A DNA stretch of 64,000 bases from JAURFX01 sp038125265 (GTDB lineage: Bacteria > Pseudomonadota > Gammaproteobacteria > Steroidobacterales > Rariloculaceae): positions 1-64,000 of the forward strand of contig JAYPDM010000002.1 in NCBI GenBank assembly GCA_038125265.1. Direction: 5' to 3'. Of this stretch, positions 44,645-53,190 are shown in pieces. A program made the position numbers and the translations under genes. Numbering within the stretch: the stretch's first letter is position 1; each line of letters opens with the position of its first letter. Below the pieces are notes generated by a model. That model worked only from the letters and a program-made list of their open reading frames with translations, ran no database searches and had not been told where the DNA came from.

Positions 44645-45019
44645 ATGAAAAAAATAACATATCTATTCACGATGATAGGATTGCTAAGCTTGGGTAATTA
44701 TGCGCTATCCCATCATTCACATGGCAATTATGAAATGACTGAATACACTGAAATGGAAGGCGTAGTTCAGCAAGTACTCTGGGTGAATCCACATACATGG
44801 ATCTATTTAGAGGTTCCTAATAATGATGGAACATCAACTTTGTGGGCAATGGAGGGCGGTGGTCCTCAAGGCCTGATCCGAAGAGGTTGGCAGAGAGATG
44901 ATGTTGAAGCGGGTGATACTATTAAAGTCCGATGCCATCGGGTAAAAGATAATAATCCTCAGTGTTTGCTTGGAATGGTAACACCTGAAGGATGGACCGA
45001 AGAGAAGGAATGGGACTAA
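44645..45019 (+). CDS. DUF6152 family exported protein
   Basis: 124 residues with a signal peptide ending at ALS-HHSHGNYE. The processed N-terminus is His-rich, followed by the family pattern EGVVQQVLWVNPHTWIYLEV and TIKVRCHRVKD. Small beta-rich periplasmic protein of unknown function; a metal-binding role is suggested only by the HHSH start. AGAGGA SD. Four bases before the next exported gene. Confidence 0.75.
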   Translation: MKKITYLFTMIGLLSLGNYALSHHSHGNYEMTEYTEMEGVVQQVLWVNPHTWIYLEVPNNDGTSTLWAMEGGGPQGLIRRGWQRDDVEAGDTIKVRCHRVKDNNPQCLLGMVTPEGWTEEKEWD

Positions 45020-45023
45020 ACTT

Positions 45024-45310
45024 ATGAAAAAATATATTTATTTAATATTGCTGTCTGTTCCTTTTGGAAGTGCTATCCATGCTCAAATGTGGGATACCTA
45101 TTGGAGCGATGAAGACTTATTTACAGTCCTTTTCCCTGCTGAGCCTGTTATTACAGAATTTGTATGGCCGTCTGAGTACGGCGCTGAATTTCCTGGTAGG
45201 CGCTACACCGTAGATGTTGAGGAAGGATTCTTAGCAGGACACTATGTGATTAGCGTCATTGATTATCGGGATGCCTTTAATGTGCATTTAAACAGAACCA
45301 ATAAAACCGA
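45024..45310 (+). CDS. Exported hypothetical protein, N-terminal part (runs into gap)
   Basis: About 95 residues from the ATG at 45024 to the gap. Signal peptide (to about AIHAQ), then SDEDLFTVLFPAEPVITEF and GRRYTVDVEEG, a pattern of small secreted proteins of unknown function. Although the computed frame continues into the metallo-beta-lactamase part beyond the Ns, the two halves look like different proteins and the gap length is unknown. Confidence 0.6.
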
Positions 45311-45410
45311 NNNNNNNNNNNNNNNNNNNNNNNNNNNNNNNNNNNNNNNNNNNNNNNNNNNNNNNNNNNNNNNNNNNNNNNNNNNNNNNNNNNNNNNNNN
45401 NNNNNNNNNN
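45311..45410. other. Assembly gap (100 N)
   Basis: 100 N of unknown true length between an exported hypothetical protein and a metallo-beta-lactamase-fold protein that both read on the plus strand. Confidence 0.98.
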
Positions 45411-46034
45411 CCTGGTTATACTGAATATCTGCTTGATAATATGATTACGCTAGGACTTAGTCCAAAAGATATCAAGTATGTGCTTATCCTTCAAGGGCAT
45501 CGTGATCACTATATGGGAGCACCTGCATTAAAAGAAATTTTAAATGCACAATGGGGAGCCAATGCGGCCGATTGGGAACTGATCGAAGCGGATCTAGGTC
45601 CCTACTCGCCACCTCGAGATTTAGTCATTGAGGAAGGCGATACCCTCACCCTTGGTGAGCTTACGATAGAATTTGAGATTACTCCCGGCCATACCCCAGG
45701 AACCACCTCAATGAGATTCCCTGTCTATGATAACGGCGTTGCGTACAACGCTTATTTTCATGGAGGAACAGCCTTGCGACTCGATGATCCTGAAATTGTG
45801 ATGGAATTTATCCGAGATTGCGAAAGAATTAAAAATATTCCTAATTTGGACGTGCAGATCGTAAATCACTATGATATCCATCCGCAGGGTGCATTGAATC
45901 TTTTTGAGCGCGCTGAAGTTCTAAAAAATAGACAACCCGGGGATCCTCACCCATGGGTCGCACCGGATGAAATTGTTAGACTGATGGATGAACTAATTGC
46001 TGGCGCTGAGGAAGTACTCGCTAATCTAGAATAA
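45411..46034 (+). CDS. Metallo-beta-lactamase-fold hydrolase, B3/GOB-like (5' end lost in gap)
   Basis: 207 residues after the gap. Metal motif LILQGHRDHYMG reads QxHxDH in place of HxHxDH, the substitution found in the GOB group of subclass B3 enzymes. Further ligands: His in TPGHTPGTTS and His in IVNHYDIHP. Full B3 proteins are about 290 residues, so 80 or more are missing. Could be a beta-lactamase or a related lactonase/hydrolase; most environmental relatives are not tested. Convergent with the MerC-like gene. Confidence 0.75.
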   Translation, partial: PGYTEYLLDNMITLGLSPKDIKYVLILQGHRDHYMGAPALKEILNAQWGANAADWELIEADLGPYSPPRDLVIEEGDTLTLGELTIEFEITPGHTPGTTSMRFPVYDNGVAYNAYFHGGTALRLDDPEIVMEFIRDCERIKNIPNLDVQIVNHYDIHPQGALNLFERAEVLKNRQPGDPHPWVAPDEIVRLMDELIAGAEEVLANLE

Positions 46035-46039
46035 TAAAG

Positions 46040-46471
46040 TTAGTCATGTTTGTGATCACAGCAAACATGACTTTCTATCTCTCCGTGAACGTGATATTTG
46101 CTGACTAACTGTAAATTAGTCCAGTGCGCATAAGCTAAAAGCAAGCTTGCAATTACGCTTCCAAAAAAATCAATTGCAAAAGCTATGTCACCATGTTGGT
46201 AATAAATATAACTAAGTATGGCAAGTCCCACTATTCCTAGGCACATGGGATAGAATCGGCTGTGCTCTCGAACACCTAACACCAACCCAATGGTTGTGAT
46301 GGGGAAAACGAGCCAAAAAATGATTTCATGAAAATGCTCTTCTGAGCCAAGACCAAACGATGCAATAGGAAGAAAAGCAATGATTATGGGTACCGTAAGG
46401 CAATGAACTATACAAATGGCTGAAATCCAGATCGCCAATCTATCAAAAATACTTTTATCTTTTTTGGTCAT
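46040..46471 (-). CDS. MerC-domain membrane protein
   Basis: 143 residues from the ATG at 46471. About four helices; the first contains CIVHCLTVP, the paired-Cys motif of MerC. The C-terminal tail YHVHGEIESHVCCDHKHD is rich in His and Cys and probably binds metal. MerC-like proteins were first described in mercury uptake, but chromosomal ones without mer genes, as here, are generally thought to handle other metals. The computed frame that joins it to amt through the gap and a terminator is not real. Confidence 0.78.
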   Translation of the reverse strand: MTKKDKSIFDRLAIWISAICIVHCLTVPIIIAFLPIASFGLGSEEHFHEIIFWLVFPITTIGLVLGVREHSRFYPMCLGIVGLAILSYIYYQHGDIAFAIDFFGSVIASLLLAYAHWTNLQLVSKYHVHGEIESHVCCDHKHD

Positions 46472-46514
46472 AAAATTTATGCGAAAGCATACCTTTTTAT
46501 CTTTTAAAAGGCTA

Positions 46515-46546
46515 TAAAAAAAGCGCCCCCAGCTGGTGGGGGCGCT
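46515..46546 (-). terminator. Rho-independent terminator after amt
   Basis: On the minus strand a perfect 9-bp stem (AGCGCCCCC / GGGGGCGCT, 46538-46546 with 46522-46530), loop of seven, then seven T. It ends the porin-glnK-amt transcript. In one frame just before it, NYVAK is followed by TGA at 46548-46546, a plausible amt stop. Confidence 0.9.
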
Positions 46547-46564
46547 CATTTCGCCACGTAGTTT

Positions 46565-46664
46565 NNNNNNNNNNNNNNNNNNNNNNNNNNNNNNNNNNNN
46601 NNNNNNNNNNNNNNNNNNNNNNNNNNNNNNNNNNNNNNNNNNNNNNNNNNNNNNNNNNNNNNNN
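46565..46664. other. Assembly gap (100 N)
   Basis: 100 N hiding the C-terminal part of the ammonium transporter gene. Confidence 0.98.
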
Positions 46665-47668
46665 TGTGCAGAGATAGCACCCACAGGGTCATCAAGTTTA
46701 AGCGTCTTATCAAAGAAAATAATTGATAAGTAAACTAAAATACCACCAGCCACACCAATTAACGTAGCTGCCCCAGCACTCGGTGCGCTCGGACCGGCTG
46801 TAATCGCAACTAAACCTGCTATGGCACCGTTCATCGCCATGGTAACATCCATCTTTCCTGTTCTGAAAAGGCTCATTAGAATCGCAGCAACAACGCCACC
46901 TGATGCAGCCATGTTGGTATTTAAGAATACTTGGCTGACAGCAATAGCTGAGGCCTCATTACTGACTACTAATTCAGAACCACCATTGAATCCAAACCAT
47001 CCTAGCCAGAGTATCCATACTCCCAATGCTGCTAGTGGAATATTTGATCCGGGTAGAGGATTTGACCTTCCATCTGCTGAAAACTTAGCTTTTCTGGGTC
47101 CTAGGACCAAAACGACTGCCAAGGCTGCAGCTGCACCGGCTAGATGCACGGTTCCTGATCCAGCATAGTCAGAGTAACCCATCGTGCTTAGGAAGCCACC
47201 ACCCCAGTTCCAGTAGCCCTGGATAGGATAGATAAATCCAGTCATCACAACTGCAAATAAGAAAAAGGGTAAAAGTTTCATTCTGCCCGCTACCGCACCA
47301 GAGACTATTGACATCGCGGTTGCAACGAACACGACCTGAAAGAAGAAGTCGGCTTGCTGGGAATAATCCATTCCATATTCCATACCGATTTCTTCAAGGG
47401 GTAGCGCTGTTGACAGTCCTAGTGAGGTACCAAAGGCTGGAAGTATACCCTCAATGTATGCTCCCGCAGGGTACATCAAAACAAACCCACAAACTAAATA
47501 CATAATGCATGCAATTGCATACAAGCCGATATTTTTTGTCACGATTTCAGATACATCTTTCTTTTGTACTAAGCCCGCCTCTAGCATGGTGAACCCTGCC
47601 GCCATAAACATGACAAGGGCTCCACAAAGTACTGCGTAAAGAGTATCTAGTGAAAATGCAATTTCCAT
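46665..47668 (-). CDS. amt: Ammonium transporter (3' end lost in gap)
   Basis: About 334 residues from the ATG at 47668 to the gap. About eight or nine of the usual 11 helices are present. Signature DYAGSGTVHLAGAAAALA carries the first pore His, and WLGWFGFNGGSELVVS and NTNMAASGGVVAA follow. Imports ammonium; cotranscribed with its regulator GlnK (12 bases apart). Some 70 or more C-terminal residues, more than the nominal gap can hold, appear missing. Confidence 0.93.
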
Positions 47669-47680
47669 AATTTTCTCCTA

Positions 47681-48019
47681 TTAAAGTGCTTGATCGCCTG
47701 ACTCACCGGTACGTATTCTTGTAACTTCTTTAAGCTCAGTTACAAATACCTTACCGTCGCCGATTGATCCAGTTTTTGCCGCTGTAACGATAGCTTCGAC
47801 TACTTGATCAGCCGAGGCGTCAGAGACTGCAACTTCTATTTTTGTCTTTGGTACAAAATCAACTGTGTATTCAGCACCACGATAGAGTTCTGTATGACCC
47901 TTTTGTCTTCCAAAACCTTTCACCTCTGAAACCGTCATACCATCGACACCTGCTTCAGCAAGGGCTTGACGAACGTCTTCTAGCTTAAAGGGCTTTATAA
48001 CCGCTGTTATTAATTTCAT
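47681..48019 (-). CDS. glnK: Nitrogen regulatory PII protein
   Basis: 112 residues from the ATG at 48019 with an AGGAG SD; a longer frame runs into the porin gene. Canonical PII: MKLITAVIKPFKLEDVR, T-loop RGAEYTVDFVPK with the uridylylation site Tyr51, and GDGKVFV with the ATP-binding Gly-rich turn. Blocks Amt when nitrogen is sufficient. Located between the TorF-like porin and amt, as in other Proteobacteria. Confidence 0.95.
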   Translation of the reverse strand: MKLITAVIKPFKLEDVRQALAEAGVDGMTVSEVKGFGRQKGHTELYRGAEYTVDFVPKTKIEVAVSDASADQVVEAIVTAAKTGSIGDGKVFVTELKEVTRIRTGESGDQAL

Positions 48020-48038
48020 AATATTTCTCCTATGAGTC

Positions 48039-48629
48039 TTACCAAGATGTTCCAATACCAAAGACTATGCCTTCCTCGCTATCATCAAGACCGATCACAA
48101 GAGCAATAAATGCATCGATGCCGCTTAAATCAAAGCTGTATGATGGTTCAAGGTATGCATTGCCACCGTCATGTGAATGATAGACAATGCCAAATCCATT
48201 CTCAGCGGCGTAGCTTAATGACGTGTAGGCATAATCAGCAGGCTCGCCGAATCCATCCCAGGTGCCATCCGCATAATCTAGAGCAAATGCACCGTAAGAA
48301 AGTCCAAGGTTAATTTCTTCATAGGTATCATCAAAGTCGCCGGTATAGTAATACCCAGTAAATCCAGCACTCAGGCCAAGGTCTCCAAAAGACGTACCAA
48401 ATCCTGCGTAAAGATCTACTTCCAACCCGTCACCAACATCTGCAGCCCAAGTACCAGCATAAAGTCCACCGGACTCTAGATCTACGCCTGCAGAGGCAGA
48501 TGATCCAGCTTGGAAAATACCTCTAAAAAAGTAATCACTGACCCAACCTGCATTTGCAGACAATTGCGCATTAGCTGCCATGGGGGTGATAAATAAAGTA
48601 ATAATTAATGTTTTAAAAAGATTTTTCAT
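48039..48629 (-). CDS. TorF-like putative porin
   Basis: 196 residues from the ATG at 48629 (GGAG SD). Signal peptide ending PMAANA-Q. A small beta-barrel with alternating pattern, starting LSANAGWVSDYFFRGI, which is typical of the TorF family (TIGR02001). First gene of the glnK-amt operon, behind a sigma-54 promoter, so it probably gives ammonium or small organic nitrogen compounds passage through the outer membrane under nitrogen limitation. Confidence 0.87.
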   Translation of the reverse strand: MKNLFKTLIITLFITPMAANAQLSANAGWVSDYFFRGIFQAGSSASAGVDLESGGLYAGTWAADVGDGLEVDLYAGFGTSFGDLGLSAGFTGYYYTGDFDDTYEEINLGLSYGAFALDYADGTWDGFGEPADYAYTSLSYAAENGFGIVYHSHDGGNAYLEPSYSFDLSGIDAFIALVIGLDDSEEGIVFGIGTSW

Positions 48630-48663
48630 AGTTACTCCATAAAATTGTTCATACTTAAGTACA

Positions 48664-48679
48664 TGCAATTACCATGCCA
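48664..48679 (-). promoter_or_regulatory. Sigma-54 (-24/-12) promoter of the porin-glnK-amt operon
   Basis: The minus strand reads TGGCATGGTAATTGCA, matching TGGCACG-N4-TTGCA with one change (C to T in the -24 block) and the exact GG/GC spacing. The expected start of transcription is about 25 bases before the porin ATG. Confidence 0.85.
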
Positions 48680-48754
48680 AAAATTGATAATTTCATATAA
48701 TTCAATAACTTATATATAATTTTTACTTCTGATATCCGCTTAATTTCACAACCC

Positions 48755-48773
48755 TTGCACTCTCCTAGTGCAA
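48755..48773. promoter_or_regulatory. NtrC-type enhancer site
   Basis: TTGCAC-TCTCCTA-GTGCAA is a perfect 6+6 palindrome with a seven-base centre, the layout of NtrC sites such as that of E. coli glnA (TTGCACC...GGTGC). It lies roughly 90 bases upstream of the sigma-54 promoter, a usual enhancer distance. It also lies just upstream of the divergent mscS-like gene. Confidence 0.75.
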
Positions 48774-48807
48774 ATATGTATTTTTAGGCTTAGAGTAAAT
48801 AAATCGG

Positions 48808-48813
48808 TATAAT
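48808..48813 (+). promoter_or_regulatory. TATAAT -10 element of the mscS-like gene
   Basis: A consensus TATAAT lies 14 bases before the ATG at 48828, which would leave a leader of about eight bases. No SD or convincing -35 is visible. Confidence 0.45.
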
Positions 48814-48827
48814 TTGAATCCTTAAAT

Positions 48828-49928
48828 ATGGAAGAAGTGCAAAATAACCCCATCAACCTCGTAGCAAATCAAAGCATTGAATGGTTTACCTCGCTTATAC
48901 CTAATGCCTGGATTCAAGGCTTTATCATAATCCTAATCGCGATTCTTTTAGCTTGGCTTATCGAGCGGATTATTAATGTTATTGCTAAACCTTTGTTTAA
49001 AAGACAATTTAATGATGGATCAACAAAGCTGGTTGAAACTTTCAAAAGACCTATATTCCTAACGCTCCTTTTGATTATCAGTTCAATTATGTTGCCTACT
49101 ACAACCCTACCAATAAATGCTACTGGATTATATTTTTCAGTATTAGGTACCTTAACCACGATTTTTTGGTTTATTTTTACAGTCAATCTAACTCGCTCTT
49201 TTTTAATTATCGCTGGAGAAACTCGTGGGAAATATGATTTTATCCAACCTCACACTGTGCCTCTATTTGATAATTCAGCAAAAATTATTTTATTTCTTGC
49301 ATCAGTATATTTTGTGTTTCTCTCATGGGGGATTAATGTCAGTGCATTGCTTGCCTCTGCAGGTATCGTGGGTCTGGCCTTATCCTTAGGCGCGCAAAGC
49401 ACACTTGCCAATATATTTGGAGGTATGTCTATCTTGGCGGACACTCCTTACAAGGTTGGAGATTATATTAATCTTGATACTGGAGAGCGTGGTGAGGTCA
49501 CGAATATTGGATTGAGGAGCACACGTATACTTACCAGAGATGATGTTGAAATTAGTGTGCCCAATAATGTCATGAGCAATGCCAAAATCATCAATGAGAG
49601 CGGAGGCCCCTACACTAAGTTTAGAATTAGAATCGCAGTTGGTGTTGCTTACGGTTCTGATATAGATCTTGTCGAAAAGATTTTGGTCCAATGTGCCAAA
49701 GACCATAATGAAATTTGTATATCACCAGAACCCAGGGTTAGGTTTAGAAAGTTTGGTCCCTCTAGTTTAGATTTTGAGTTACTTGCATGGTGCGAACAAC
49801 CAGCTCTTAGAGGAAAAAACGAGCATGAACTTAATACTATGATTTATCGAGCTTTTAATGAGAATGAAATAAAAATTCCTTTCCCGCAACAAGAGATTCA
49901 TCTTCATCATATTAAGGATAATAATTAA
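48828..49928 (+). CDS. MscS family mechanosensitive channel
   Basis: 366 residues. Four or five helices, the pore helix with ALSLGAQSTLANIFGGMSIL, then the beta domain (PYKVGDYINLDTGERGEVTNIGLRSTRI; EISVPNNVMSNAKIIN) and a C-terminal alpha/beta cap ending PFPQQEIHLH. Releases solutes on hypo-osmotic shock. Divergent from the nitrogen operon. Confidence 0.92.
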   Translation: MEEVQNNPINLVANQSIEWFTSLIPNAWIQGFIIILIAILLAWLIERIINVIAKPLFKRQFNDGSTKLVETFKRPIFLTLLLIISSIMLPTTTLPINATGLYFSVLGTLTTIFWFIFTVNLTRSFLIIAGETRGKYDFIQPHTVPLFDNSAKIILFLASVYFVFLSWGINVSALLASAGIVGLALSLGAQSTLANIFGGMSILADTPYKVGDYINLDTGERGEVTNIGLRSTRILTRDDVEISVPNNVMSNAKIINESGGPYTKFRIRIAVGVAYGSDIDLVEKILVQCAKDHNEICISPEPRVRFRKFGPSSLDFELLAWCEQPALRGKNEHELNTMIYRAFNENEIKIPFPQQEIHLHHIKDNN

Positions 49929-49929
49929 T

Positions 49930-50172
49930 ATGATTAGCAATCAGCATAATCTCTCAAAGGAAGTTCAGTCTTCAGGAAAATTTGGCATCAAGTTTAGTCT
50001 TTACAGTGAGGATACCTTTAATCTAATACTAGGAAAGGGCTGGTCATCTTATCGATGGTATGACTCTGAAAAAGAGAGAGATAAAGCACTCATTGAGCTT
50101 CGAAGAGAGCACGAATACTCAAGATTGGGTGATAAGCCTAGAATCTTTTTAGAGCCTGTAAGTTCTGATTAA
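49930..50172 (+). CDS. Small hypothetical protein
   Basis: 80 residues, starting one base after the channel gene stop and overlapping proA (convergent) by four bases. Soluble and charged, with WSSYRWYDSEKERDKALIELRREHEYSRLGDKP, which reads like a conserved small domain in which aromatic residues precede an amphipathic helix. Not recognised; position suggests co-transcription with the channel. Confidence 0.6.
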   Translation: MISNQHNLSKEVQSSGKFGIKFSLYSEDTFNLILGKGWSSYRWYDSEKERDKALIELRREHEYSRLGDKPRIFLEPVSSD

Positions 50173-51434
50173 GGCCTAATTTGACCGCTTCCTGAAACTT
50201 GATATTTATAACTCACTAGCTGCGCGGCGCCAACGGGACCCCTGGCATGAATTTTCCCAGTCGCAATTCCGATTTCTGCCCCAAGTCCAAATTCGCCTCC
50301 ATCAGCGAACTGCGTTGAGACATTATGCATAAGTATCGCGCTATCGATATTATTAAAAAATACCTCGGCGCACTCTTTTGATGAGGAAATAATACACTCA
50401 GTATGACCAGATCCAAATTGACAAATATGATCAACTGCTTCCTCTATGCTATCGACAGACTTGATGGCAATGATAGGAGATAAAAATTCTTTACCCCAAT
50501 CTGATTCACTCGCAATTTGGCATCCATCCGCATAGGGAGCAATTTTTTTATCCGCTCTCACCTCGCAACCAGCTTCCATCAAAGATCTGGTAATTGCTGG
50601 AGCATGCGAAGCAATAACATCTTGATGTATTAATACGGTCTCGGTAGCACCACATATACCCGTTCTTCTCATTTTGGCGTTTAATATAATTGAAACTGAC
50701 ATTTCAAGCTCAGCATCCGAGTGAACATAGGTATGGCAAATACCCTCAAGATGTCCCATCACCGGCACTTTTGCATTCTCTTGAACTGATGCAATAAGCG
50801 ACTTGCCTCCCCTAGGTATAATCACATCAATGAATGAAACCATATCCTTGAGCATCATCTCAACCGCCGATCTATCTTGTGTTGGAATTAATTGGATAGC
50901 CTTTTCGGGAATTCCACTCGCAACTAATCCTTTCATCATAGCGATTAGGATTGCCTGATTACTATGCACTGCCTCAGAACCGCCCCTTAAAATTACGGCA
51001 TTGCCACTTTTTAAACATAAAATTCCCGCATCAGCAGTAACGTTCGGACGACTTTCATAAATTATCCCGATCACACCAAGCGGAACAGTGACTTTTGAAA
51101 TTTTCATGCCATTAGGCCTGTCCCATGAATCAAGCGTTTTGCCAACCGGATCATCCATATCAGCAATCGTCTCCAAGCTTGTAACTATGCTATTAATTCT
51201 CTCCTCGTTAAGCATTAATCGATCAATGTTTGATTCTGATAACCCTTTTTGTTTTGCATTCTCAAGATCAAGCAGATTGGCAGAGATAATTTCAGAGGTT
51301 GCATCCTTTATGGTCATGGCTGCAGCTTTGATAGCTCTTTTTTTGGTTGCACTATCAATTCTTGCAAGTTTTTGCACTGCTGACTTTGCATCATTACCAA
51401 TTTTAAAAATTAATTTTTTAAGGTCTTCTGTCAT
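50169..51434 (-). CDS. proA: Glutamate-5-semialdehyde dehydrogenase
   Basis: 421 residues from the ATG at 51434, one base after the proB stop region; a TTG at 51443 is less likely. Seen: VPLGVIGIIYESRPNVTADAG, GNAVILRGGSEA, the catalytic-Cys segment RRTGICGATETVLIH, and the C-terminal EFGLGAEIGIATGKIHARGPVG. Second step of proline synthesis. Confidence 0.95.
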   Translation of the reverse strand: MTEDLKKLIFKIGNDAKSAVQKLARIDSATKKRAIKAAAMTIKDATSEIISANLLDLENAKQKGLSESNIDRLMLNEERINSIVTSLETIADMDDPVGKTLDSWDRPNGMKISKVTVPLGVIGIIYESRPNVTADAGILCLKSGNAVILRGGSEAVHSNQAILIAMMKGLVASGIPEKAIQLIPTQDRSAVEMMLKDMVSFIDVIIPRGGKSLIASVQENAKVPVMGHLEGICHTYVHSDAELEMSVSIILNAKMRRTGICGATETVLIHQDVIASHAPAITRSLMEAGCEVRADKKIAPYADGCQIASESDWGKEFLSPIIAIKSVDSIEEAVDHICQFGSGHTECIISSSKECAEVFFNNIDSAILMHNVSTQFADGGEFGLGAEIGIATGKIHARGPVGAAQLVSYKYQVSGSGQIRP

Positions 51435-51435
51435 A

Positions 51436-52563
51436 TCATCCAATGATTGCTAGGTTATCCCGATGGATTACTTCACTGTTAGCTGCAAAACCAAGTATGG
51501 AGTGTATTGCACTTGTTTGCTGGCCCTTTATTTTTTTTAGATCTGCAATTGAATAGGAAGTAATCCCACGCGCAATGATTTGTCCATGATCATTGATTAT
51601 GTTTACAATTGCACCTTTATCAAAGGAGCCATTGCAATCTAAAATACCGCTGGGCAGTAAACTTTTCCCATTCTGTAATGCATGCCATGCACCTTCATCT
51701 ATCCTTACTTCTCCCTTAATATTTATGGCAGAAAGTATCCATTGTTTCTTAGCTCGCAATGGGGTGGTATTTGCCTTAAAAAGTGTGCATTCTCCTCCAT
51801 TTAATAAAGCTGATAAGGGAAATTCGGAACGACCATCTGCAATGATCATATGCACCCCAGATTGTGTAGCAATTTTTGCAGCATCAATTTTGGTTTTCAT
51901 GCCCCCTGCACTGCCTTTCGTTTTTTGAGCCAAAACAAGATTCTCTATATCTTGGTCTATCCTATTTATCTCGCTAATTATTTTATCCTCGTTTAGCTGT
52001 CCATTCTCAATCAAGCATAGGCCTTTAATATTCGAAAAGAGGACTAATATGTCAGCAGAGATCATCTGAGCTACTTTAGCTGCAAGTCGATCATTATCAC
52101 CAAATTTAATCTCTTCCGTTGCCACCGTATCATTCTCATTAATGACAGGAATAGCATTTTCACTAAGTAGCTTACTCATCGTATTTAGGGAATTTAAATG
52201 CCTTCTCCTATTATCACAATCATCAGACGTCAAAAGTACTTGTGCAGTCGGTATGTCTGCGTCATCAAGTATTGACTTAAAAGCACCTATTAACTCTATC
52301 TGTCCAATAGATGCTGCCGCTTGTAATAAGTTTAGATCATGATCGTCTCTCTCTTTATTTAATTTTCTTAGGCCAAAATTTATTGCCCCTGATGCAACGA
52401 TAATAATTTCTTTATTTTGCTTTTTGAGCAATAGAACATCTTGGCAAAAGGATTGGAGCCATTTTTGATTAAACTTATTCGCTTCATCAAAAAATAACGC
52501 ACTGCCTAATTTGATGACTATACGCCCAGAGGCATTCAAATAATCAGAAGCTTTGTTAATCAT
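51436..52563 (-). CDS. proB: Glutamate 5-kinase with PUA domain
   Basis: 375 residues. Amino-acid-kinase domain (RIVIKLGSALF; ASGAINFGLRKL; NENDTVATEEIKFGDNDRLAAKVA; GSAGGMKTKIDAAKIATQSGV) and a C-terminal PUA domain (about 285-355). First step of proline synthesis. Immediately upstream of proA in the same operon. Confidence 0.95.
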   Translation of the reverse strand: MINKASDYLNASGRIVIKLGSALFFDEANKFNQKWLQSFCQDVLLLKKQNKEIIIVASGAINFGLRKLNKERDDHDLNLLQAAASIGQIELIGAFKSILDDADIPTAQVLLTSDDCDNRRRHLNSLNTMSKLLSENAIPVINENDTVATEEIKFGDNDRLAAKVAQMISADILVLFSNIKGLCLIENGQLNEDKIISEINRIDQDIENLVLAQKTKGSAGGMKTKIDAAKIATQSGVHMIIADGRSEFPLSALLNGGECTLFKANTTPLRAKKQWILSAINIKGEVRIDEGAWHALQNGKSLLPSGILDCNGSFDKGAIVNIINDHGQIIARGITSYSIADLKKIKGQQTSAIHSILGFAANSEVIHRDNLAIIG

Positions 52564-52575
52564 GCTTTTAGACCA

Positions 52576-53076
52576 TCAGGAGTTTTTTTGAAGTAATGGC
52601 TTACCCTTTGCAATGGCTAATGCTCCACTTCTCACAATACTATCAATTGGTATTTTTGCTGTAATGGCTCTGATGAATTCATCAACTTTTTCACTTGAAG
52701 AAATAATCTCGAGTGTATAGAAATTATCTTTTTCCGATAATATTGAAGCGCCATAGTTATCCATCAATAAGCTCAAGTTATCATTAGATATTGAGCCGAC
52801 TTCGATTTTAATGAGTGCAAACTCTCGTTCATGGTAATCATCATCAGTCATATCAATAATGCTGATAACATCAATTAACTTTCTGGTCTGCTTGATTATT
52901 TGATCGAGAATGTCTTGGGAACCGAAAGTAACCAGAGTGATTCTTGATACACTTTGATCATCTGTGGGTGCGACACTTAAACTATCAATGTTATAGGCGC
53001 GACTGGAGAATAAATTAGCAACTCGTGCTAATGCTCCTGCCTCGTTTCTAATCAATATCGATATAATATTTCTCAC
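52576..53076 (-). CDS. ilvH: Acetolactate synthase small (regulatory) subunit
   Basis: 166 residues, starting with GTG (MRNIISILIRNEAGALARVANLFSSR). N-terminal ACT domain including YNIDSLSV, then the second half of the valine-binding regulatory subunit. Usually encoded directly behind the large subunit; here it is on the opposite strand, divergent from ilvB and followed by proB after 12 bases. Confidence 0.92.
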   Translation of the reverse strand: MRNIISILIRNEAGALARVANLFSSRAYNIDSLSVAPTDDQSVSRITLVTFGSQDILDQIIKQTRKLIDVISIIDMTDDDYHEREFALIKIEVGSISNDNLSLLMDNYGASILSEKDNFYTLEIISSSEKVDEFIRAITAKIPIDSIVRSGALAIAKGKPLLQKNS

Positions 53077-53132
53077 AGCCGTATTTTACCTGCATATCCT
53101 AAAAATTAATAATCAGCATCTTTTTCCGATTT

Positions 53133-53156
53133 AGTCTTTATATCTAAACAAAGACT
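53133..53156. promoter_or_regulatory. Inverted repeat in the ilvH-ilvB divergent promoter region
   Basis: AGTCTTT and AAAGACT form a perfect 7+7 inverted repeat with a ten-base centre in the 114-base gap between the divergent acetolactate synthase genes. It could be an operator shared by both; no regulator is recognised. Confidence 0.35.
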
Positions 53157-53190
53157 TGATTTAATATGGGATTAAATTTGGATATTAAAT

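Noticed and set aside
45024..46034. Single exported metallo-beta-lactamase of 336 residues
   Set aside because: Frame continuity through 100 N is not evidence; the first 95 residues do not resemble the N-terminus of a B3 enzyme.
46040..47668. Amt-MerC fusion
   Set aside because: The frame runs through Ns and then through a strong terminator; MerC has its own ATG at 46471 and a plausible Amt stop lies before the terminator.
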